From Anaerolineales bacterium (lineage in GTDB: Bacteria > Chloroflexota > Anaerolineae > Anaerolineales > Villigracilaceae), in the NCBI GenBank assembly GCA_028689195.1, contig JAQTWR010000064.1, forward strand, positions 1 through 10,922: DNA of 10,922 bases, written 5' to 3'. Both the position numbers and the translations under genes were made by a program. A model generated the notes under the pieces. The model saw only the letters and a program-made list of their open reading frames with translations. It searched no databases and had not been told where the DNA came from. Shown in pieces: positions 6,899 to 10,922 of this stretch (position 1 is the stretch's first letter; every line of letters starts with the position of its first letter).

Positions 6899-7324
6899 AT
6901 GAGAATTCTTTCGGTAGATCACGGCGAGAAAAGAATCGGGCTTGCGTTGAGCGACGAAACCGCGACCATCGCCAGCCCGCTTAAGGTCGTGGAGCATATC
7001 TCGCGCGCGATTGACGCCGCGCAGGTTGCGGAAATCGCCGCGCAAAACAACGTCGCGTTGATTGTCGTCGGGCAATCGTTCGACGACGAGGGCGCGCCAA
7101 ATCCTGCAGGCAGGCGCGCCGCCCGCTTTGCGGACGAACTCAAAAATCAAACGAACATCCCAATTGAAATGTGGGACGAATCCTTCAGCACGCAGGAAGC
7201 CCGCAGCGCGAGAATTCAACTCGGCGTGTCGCGCAAAAAACGCGCGGGGCATCAGGATGCGTTTGCGGCGGTGGTTATTTTGCAATCGTATTTGGAAAGT
7301 CGCAGGGCGCAAGCGGCAAGTTAA
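6899..7324 (+). CDS. ruvX: RuvX/YqgF-family putative Holliday junction resolvase or rRNA-processing nuclease
   Basis: A 141-residue RNase H-fold protein of the usual length. Family members act as resolvases in some bacteria and in 16S rRNA 5' processing in E. coli. Catalytic acidic residues are present: D7 in SVDHGEKRIGLALSDE, D93-E94 in MWDESFST, and D120 in GHQDAFAAVVILQSYL. Departures from the common pattern are DHG for DyG at the start and VVGQSFDDEG where most members have VVGLP...dG (about 56-65). The ATG at 6899 has only a weak GCGGAA upstream. It sits 10 bases after the membrane-protein gene and 12 before mltG; ruvX next to mltG is a recurrent arrangement in Gram-positive bacteria and relatives, supporting both calls. 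Confidence 0.92.
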   Translation: MRILSVDHGEKRIGLALSDETATIASPLKVVEHISRAIDAAQVAEIAAQNNVALIVVGQSFDDEGAPNPAGRRAARFADELKNQTNIPIEMWDESFSTQEARSARIQLGVSRKKRAGHQDAFAAVVILQSYLESRRAQAAS

Positions 7325-7336
7325 AATCCCCTTATT

Positions 7337-8443
7337 ATGCGTCGTTATCACATTGTATTAATCATCCTCGCAATTTTTATACTCGCCGCCGTCGCGTTCG
7401 GATATATTCCCGCGCGCGCGTCGCTGATGTATGGTCCGCCCGCCAAACACCTCGGCGTTTCGCAGCGCGTTGATTATTCGGCGCGGCTGCTCGCGCATGG
7501 CGGCGCGCTCACCGCTCCGCTCGACGCAAACGGCGGCGAACAATCTTTCTCCATCGCGGCGGGCGAATCCGCGTTCTCCATTGCAGAGCGTCTTCAACAA
7601 GCCAGCCTTATTTCCGATTCGCAAACCCTGCTCGATTACCTCGTTTACACCGGTCTCGATCTCGCCATCCAATCGGGCGAATACAAACTCAGTCCCGCGC
7701 TTTCGATCATTGATATTGCCCGCGCTTTGCAAGACGCGACTCCCGCCGATATACCCTTCGTCATTTTATCGGGCTGGCGGATGGAAGAAATCGCCGCGTC
7801 GCTGCCCACCTCGGGGCTGGATATTTCCCCCGCCGATTTTTTATCTGCCGCGAATACGACGCGACAAATCCCCGACCTTGAAGTTTCTCCCGCTTCGATG
7901 GAAGGATTTTTCTACCCCGATACGTACATCCTGCCGCGCGAGACGACCATTGACCAGTTGCTCGATTCAATTTCAAGAAACTTTGCACAACACATCACCG
8001 ACGATCTGCGCGCGGGTTTTGCGGCGCAAGGCTTGGATACGTATCAAGCGGTAACGCTCGCGTCCATCGTTCAGCGCGAATCAATCCGCGACGAAGAGCA
8101 GCCGTTGATCGCGTCTGTGTTTCTCAATCGCTTGAAAATCGGCATGGCGCTCGGCAGCGATCCTACCGTGCAATACGCGCTTGGATATGACTCCGTAAAT
8201 CAAACATGGTGGAAAAATCCATTATCGTTGGACGATTTGAAATTTGATTCTCCGTACAATACTTACCTCTACGCGGGTCTGCCTCCCGCGCCGATTGCGA
8301 ATCCCGGTTTGAGCGCGCTGCAATCTGTGGCGTTTCCCGCCGAATCTGAATATTATTATTTCCGCGCCAGCTGCGACAATTCGGGCTATCACGTTTTTGC
8401 GGTCACTTTGGAAAAACAAATTTCAAACGCTTGTGAACAATAG
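7337..8443 (+). CDS. mltG: Endolytic murein transglycosylase MltG
   Basis: A 368-residue YceG-like protein. MltG cuts nascent glycan strands at the outer face of the cytoplasmic membrane and sets chain length. An N-terminal membrane anchor lies at about 6-24. A LysM-like subdomain follows (FSIAAGESAFSIAERLQQASLI, in two parts about 71-92), then the catalytic region with GFFYPDTYILP (190-200), LASIVQRES (241-249, where E248 is the likely catalytic Glu), VFLNRLKIGMALGSDPTVQY (261-280) and SPYNTYLYAGLPPAPIANPG (305-324). GLPPAP replaces the commoner GLPPGP. Its presence implies a peptidoglycan-containing wall. It follows ruvX by 12 bases, and a TAAAAT overlapping the ruvX stop, 9 bases before the ATG, might be an internal promoter. 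No ribosome site is evident. Confidence 0.95.
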   Translation: MRRYHIVLIILAIFILAAVAFGYIPARASLMYGPPAKHLGVSQRVDYSARLLAHGGALTAPLDANGGEQSFSIAAGESAFSIAERLQQASLISDSQTLLDYLVYTGLDLAIQSGEYKLSPALSIIDIARALQDATPADIPFVILSGWRMEEIAASLPTSGLDISPADFLSAANTTRQIPDLEVSPASMEGFFYPDTYILPRETTIDQLLDSISRNFAQHITDDLRAGFAAQGLDTYQAVTLASIVQRESIRDEEQPLIASVFLNRLKIGMALGSDPTVQYALGYDSVNQTWWKNPLSLDDLKFDSPYNTYLYAGLPPAPIANPGLSALQSVAFPAESEYYYFRASCDNSGYHVFAVTLEKQISNACEQ

Positions 8444-8447
8444 CATT

Positions 8448-8485
8448 TATAATAGGGCTGTGTTCAAAATCCCATACTAAAGGAG
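8448..8485 (+). promoter_or_regulatory. -10 box and Shine-Dalgarno site for the thiolase-like gene
   Basis: TATAAT at 8448-8453 is a consensus -10 without a convincing -35; transcription would start near 8460. AAAGGAG at 8479-8485 is a strong ribosome site, 6 bases before the ATG at 8492. The site rules out the upstream TTG at 8486, which directly abuts it. The pair may thus be expressed separately from mltG. Confidence 0.5.
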
Positions 8486-8491
8486 TTGTTG

Positions 8492-9856
8492 ATGAGACCT
8501 GTTTATGCAATCTCAGGCGGGGTTTCCAAGTTTGCTAAAGCCCGCCCCGACAAGACCTTCCAGGCAATTATCAAGGAAGCGTACGATTACGCCATCCAGG
8601 ATATTGGCTTGGACTTCCCGACCTTCACGCGCATTGTGGACGGTTCGGTGGCGTCGTATTTCTCGGATCATTTTTCCCGGCAGTTGATGGCGGGAATTAT
8701 GGCGCAGGATTATCTTGGGCTGTGTCCCAAGCCAAGTCACCGCGTAGAAGGCGGCGGCGCAACCGGCGGACTTTGCTTTCAAGAAGCGTGGAAGTCTGTT
8801 GCCAGCGGTCACATGGATGTTTGCGTGGCGTACGGTTTTGAAACCATGTCTCATGTGGAAACATGGAAGGGAAATGAATTTATCGCTCTAGCCTCTGACG
8901 TGTCGTTTGACTATCCCGTCGGAGGTTTTTATTCCGGCTACTACGCCATGATGGTCACGCGCCACATGAAGGAATTTGGCACGACGCCAGAACAATTGGC
9001 GCACGTCAGCGTGAAGAATTACGGCAACGCGTTCCACAACCCATACGCGCAGAAGAGTCAGCGCATCAGTATTCAGGATGTGCGCAACTCGCCGATGGTG
9101 GCGTGGCCCCTCACGCGCCTCGACATCTGCGTCATGTCCGACGGCGCGGCGGCGACCATTCTCGTTTCAGAGGAAGGCTTGAAGAAACTGGAAGATGCCG
9201 GGGCGCAGATTCCGCGTCCGCTTGTTAAAGTCACGGGCATTGGGCGCGGAACGGATATGATGCGTATGGCGGATCGTCCGCATGTGGACTATGATTTCTT
9301 CATGGAAAACTACGCGACCGAGCAGGAGAAAAACTCTGACGAGACGAAGGCGTATTATAAAAAACTTTGGGATCATGGCACGCGCTATCCGGGCGTTCAC
9401 TCCTTCCGCGCGGGACGCACTGCGGGCAACATGGCGTACAAGCACGCGGGCGTCAAAGACCCGTTGAAAGAACTTGATTTTGTCGAACTGCACGACGCGT
9501 ACACGTCTTCTGAAATTCAAACGTATGAAGATATGGGGCTGTGCAATTACGGCGAAGGCGGGGCGTTCGCCGAATCGGGCAAAGCCTTTTTGCCGAATAT
9601 TGATTACGGTTTGAAGTTGAAAGATAAAACCGTTTGCGCGGTGAATCCTTCGGGCGGGTTGATTGCCTGCGGGCATCCCGTCGGTGCGACGGGACTCATG
9701 CAAGGCGTGTTCGCAATTTGGCAACTTCAAGGCACGATCAAGAAACATTTCCGCGACGATAAACTTCAAGTCAAAGACGCGAAGCGCGGCGCGATTCACA
9801 GTCACGCGGGTACGGGAACTTACGTCTCCGTCTCCGTCTTGGAAAGAGAGGGTTAA
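8492..9856 (+). CDS. Thiolase-superfamily protein (SCP-x type) lacking the nucleophilic cysteine
   Basis: A 454-residue thiolase-fold protein, longer than the usual ~390. Family marks: VASGHMDVCVAYGFETMSH (about 103-121), FVELHDAYTSSEIQTYEDMG (330-349), and NPSGGLIACGHPVGATG (385-401) with the catalytic-type His395. Thiolases carry the acyl-accepting Cys in a VEAACASGG-type motif; here the aligned stretch is RVEGGGATGG (84-93), so Gly89 stands where Cys should be (the nearest Cys is 95). The C-terminal CxG or HN motif is replaced by HSHAGTG (436-442). About 60 extra residues, rich in charge, lie around 252-312. Claisen-type acyl transfer is therefore doubtful. Ltp2, a thiolase-fold aldolase acting with a DUF35 protein in steroid breakdown, likewise lacks this Cys, so a CoA-thioester aldolase or a structural role is possible. 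It is coupled to the OB-fold gene 3 bases on. Fold sure; activity not. Confidence 0.88.
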   Translation: MRPVYAISGGVSKFAKARPDKTFQAIIKEAYDYAIQDIGLDFPTFTRIVDGSVASYFSDHFSRQLMAGIMAQDYLGLCPKPSHRVEGGGATGGLCFQEAWKSVASGHMDVCVAYGFETMSHVETWKGNEFIALASDVSFDYPVGGFYSGYYAMMVTRHMKEFGTTPEQLAHVSVKNYGNAFHNPYAQKSQRISIQDVRNSPMVAWPLTRLDICVMSDGAAATILVSEEGLKKLEDAGAQIPRPLVKVTGIGRGTDMMRMADRPHVDYDFFMENYATEQEKNSDETKAYYKKLWDHGTRYPGVHSFRAGRTAGNMAYKHAGVKDPLKELDFVELHDAYTSSEIQTYEDMGLCNYGEGGAFAESGKAFLPNIDYGLKLKDKTVCAVNPSGGLIACGHPVGATGLMQGVFAIWQLQGTIKKHFRDDKLQVKDAKRGAIHSHAGTGTYVSVSVLEREG

Positions 9857-9859
9857 GTC

Positions 9860-10414
9860 ATGGCTAAATTACCTTCACAACGAGTTGAATCTTTGGGCGG
9901 CTTTGTCGTTCATGGAATTCCGTTCCCTGCGAACACCGACGAGGAATCGCTGCAATTTCTTAAGAAGATGGCGCCCATCCAGATCGAGCAGGAATATAAG
10001 ATTATGTACCTGCATTCCTACGGACAGGACAGCCCGTGGTTTGCGGGGTTGACCAATAAACGCCTGCTCGCGTCGCGCGACGCCAAAAGCGGATACACCT
10101 ACGCCAATCCGCGCGGACATGACGTGTATTCGGGCGACGCGACCAATTGGATTGACATCACCAATGTCCCCGCGAAAATACATGCGTTTACCGTATGCTA
10201 CTTCGGCTCGGAAGAATTCCTGCCCGATTGTCCTTTCGTCCTTGCGCTGATTGAATTTGAAGGCGTGAATACTTTGCTGCTCACGCGCATCATGGGCGTT
10301 GACCCCGCCGCGCCCGCGCTCGATTGGATCGGCATGGAAGTCCAGCCGCGCTTCTTGCGTAATTCAAAATTGAAGCCGACGGATGTGTATTTTGTGCCGA
10401 AGGGCAGCGAGTAG
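9860..10414 (+). CDS. DUF35-like OB-fold acyl-CoA-associated protein with degenerate zinc ribbon
   Basis: A 184-residue protein placed 3 bases after the thiolase-like gene, the usual site of a DUF35 (zinc ribbon plus OB-fold) partner. Such partners bind acyl-CoA and bridge thiolases to other enzymes, as in archaeal HMG-CoA synthesis or ChsH2-Ltp2. The ribbon is recognisable by position (RLLASRDAKSGYTYANPRG, about 68-86, then HDVYSG), but the expected CxxC...PPRxxCxxC cysteines are gone: by alignment on NPR they are Asp74, Ser77, Asp88 and Ser91. The OB-fold part follows: VPAKIHAFTVCYFGSEEF (103-120), PFVLALIEFEGVNTLLLTRI (125-144), VQPRF (161-165). Residues 28-62 form a probable helical N-terminal hairpin. 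A GAGAGG-like site lies in the end of the thiolase gene. Family call is from context plus pattern; fold likely, zinc binding unlikely. Confidence 0.75.
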   Translation: MAKLPSQRVESLGGFVVHGIPFPANTDEESLQFLKKMAPIQIEQEYKIMYLHSYGQDSPWFAGLTNKRLLASRDAKSGYTYANPRGHDVYSGDATNWIDITNVPAKIHAFTVCYFGSEEFLPDCPFVLALIEFEGVNTLLLTRIMGVDPAAPALDWIGMEVQPRFLRNSKLKPTDVYFVPKGSE

Positions 10415-10434
10415 TAATCAGTAAGCAGTGATTA
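10415..10434. repeat. Short inverted repeat TAATCA/TGATTA after the OB-fold gene
   Basis: TAATCA (10415-10420) and TGATTA (10429-10434) flank GTAAGCAG, directly after the TAG stop. The stem is short and AT-rich. It resembles AGTAATCAGTAA-type spacer repeats found between genes in several phyla; function is unknown. Confidence 0.35.
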
Positions 10435-10439
10435 GAAAT

Positions 10440-10475
10440 AAAAGCGGACTCGGCTTTGGGCTGAGTCCGCTTTTT
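10440..10475. terminator. Bidirectional intrinsic terminator between the OB-fold gene and the cytochrome gene
   Basis: GCGGACTC (10444-10451) and GAGTCCGC (10463-10470) form an 8-bp GC-rich stem, extended by four A on the left and five T on the right. It can therefore end transcripts of the plus-strand thiolase/OB-fold pair and of the minus-strand cytochrome gene. Confidence 0.92.
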
Positions 10476-10496
10476 GTTTGTAACTTGCGCGGCGCT

Positions 10497-10922
10497 TTAA
10501 GGCGCCGGCGTTGCCGCAGGAACAGGAGTTATCTTTGCGGCTTCGTCTGCGGTTTGCGGCGTCCCGTTCATAATCCAGCGCATGAAGGCGTCTATCGCGT
10601 TCGGTTTCAATGCGCGGTTGGGCGGCATAACGCCGATGATCTCTTTGCCGTTTGCGTCCGAAATGGCGTGTCCCTGAATGACTTGCAGCAGGTAACTTTT
10701 CTCGTCGCCAGAGACGATGTTATTGTCGGCATGGTCGCCGGTTTTGAGCATTTCGTCGTAGCTTGTCATCAGGTAGTTGTTATTTTCCTTGCCGGCGCGG
10801 TGACAAGAGACGCAGTAGCGTTTCACAATCGGCTGGATGTGAACGTCATACGAAGGGACTTCGCCTTCTGCCAGCGGAGGGAATAACGGTTTGAGCGCCT
10901 CTGCGGGGACTTCAAAACGGTC
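10497..10922 (-). CDS. c-type cytochrome, C-terminal part (truncated by window edge)
   Basis: The frame is open from the right edge to the TAA at 10499-10497, giving 141 residues; the GTG at 10826 is an internal codon, not the start, since coding continues upstream (PSYDVHIQPIVKRYCVSCH). CVSCH (codons at 10814-10800) is a CxxCH haem-c site, with His as one axial ligand and the Met of IIGVMPPNR as the likely second. The preceding DV-QPI pattern and spacing resemble the cytochrome c domains that begin with DI-PI. A helix ending IDAFMRWIMNGTPQ closes the domain, and a Pro/Ala/Thr-rich tail ends the protein. The signal peptide or other domains would lie beyond the edge. Expected to act outside the cytoplasmic membrane in electron transfer; the partner is unknown. 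Confidence 0.85.
   Translation of the reverse strand, partial: DRFEVPAEALKPLFPPLAEGEVPSYDVHIQPIVKRYCVSCHRAGKENNNYLMTSYDEMLKTGDHADNNIVSGDEKSYLLQVIQGHAISDANGKEIIGVMPPNRALKPNAIDAFMRWIMNGTPQTADEAAKITPVPAATPAP

Noticed and set aside
8486..8491. TTG start for the thiolase-like gene
   Set aside because: It abuts the AAAGGAG sequence, leaving no spacer; the ATG at 8492 has a 6-base spacer.
9167..9805. 212-residue minus-strand open frame inside the thiolase-like gene
   Set aside because: It is antisense to a clearly conserved gene, Arg/Phe-rich as expected for a shadow frame, and has no ribosome site or promoter.
10824..10826. GTG at 10826 as the start of the cytochrome gene
   Set aside because: The frame continues upstream to the window edge with sensible residues (DV-QPIVKRY) and a signal peptide would be expected before the haem site.
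10428..10886. 152-residue plus-strand open frame over the cytochrome gene
   Set aside because: It begins in the terminator and runs antisense to the CxxCH-bearing frame; composition is that of a shadow.

Overview
The window reads as an ordinary chromosomal stretch of a moderately GC-rich bacterium, most likely a member of the Chloroflexota (Anaerolineae-like). That placement is an inference. It rests on the overall gene set (M29 aminopeptidase, DUF2085/DUF4126 membrane pair, stand-alone Era, YitT, an AglD/MprF-like membrane protein, RuvX-MltG, a thiolase with an OB-fold partner, a c-type cytochrome), the habit of CG-rich codons, and an interspersed repeat of a kind I associate with these genomes. 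No phage, plasmid, insertion-sequence transposase, CRISPR or RNA gene is visible.

Layout, left to right. (1) 1-712, minus: 5' part of an M29 aminopeptidase running off the left edge. (2) 821-2436, plus: DUF2085 membrane protein, DUF4126 membrane protein, and a 53-residue single-span protein with a CCCC run, closed by a strong bidirectional terminator. (3) 2479-3486, minus: an orphan ABC ATPase with a TOBE-like C-terminus, divergent from era. (4) 3565-4470, plus: Era GTPase, ending 3 bases from the convergent YitT-family membrane protein (4474-5358, minus). (5) 5454-5684, minus: a 76-residue conserved hypothetical with its own terminator, followed by a palindromic repeat element (5701-5801). 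(6) 5872-10414, plus: a membrane protein of the lysylphosphatidylglycerol-synthase-TM family, RuvX, MltG, then a thiolase-superfamily protein and a DUF35-like OB-fold protein, closed by a second bidirectional terminator. (7) 10497-10922, minus: C-terminal part of a c-type cytochrome running off the right edge.

Most genes are housekeeping: ribosome assembly (Era), Holliday-junction resolution or rRNA processing (RuvX), peptidoglycan chain termination (MltG). The most unusual item is the tightly coupled thiolase/OB-fold pair. The thiolase has Gly where the nucleophilic Cys should be, and its partner has lost all four zinc-ribbon cysteines. The pair is therefore unlikely to be a normal thiolase, and a carbon-carbon lyase or aldolase role like that of Ltp2 with ChsH2 is one possibility.

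A second theme is initiation. Several genes without a Shine-Dalgarno sequence have a -10 hexamer (TATAAT or TACAAT) 6-8 bases before the ATG, predicting leaderless mRNAs, while neighbouring genes have clear AAGGAG-type ribosome sites and longer leaders. Several promoters also look like extended -10 (TGn) promoters without a clear -35 box.
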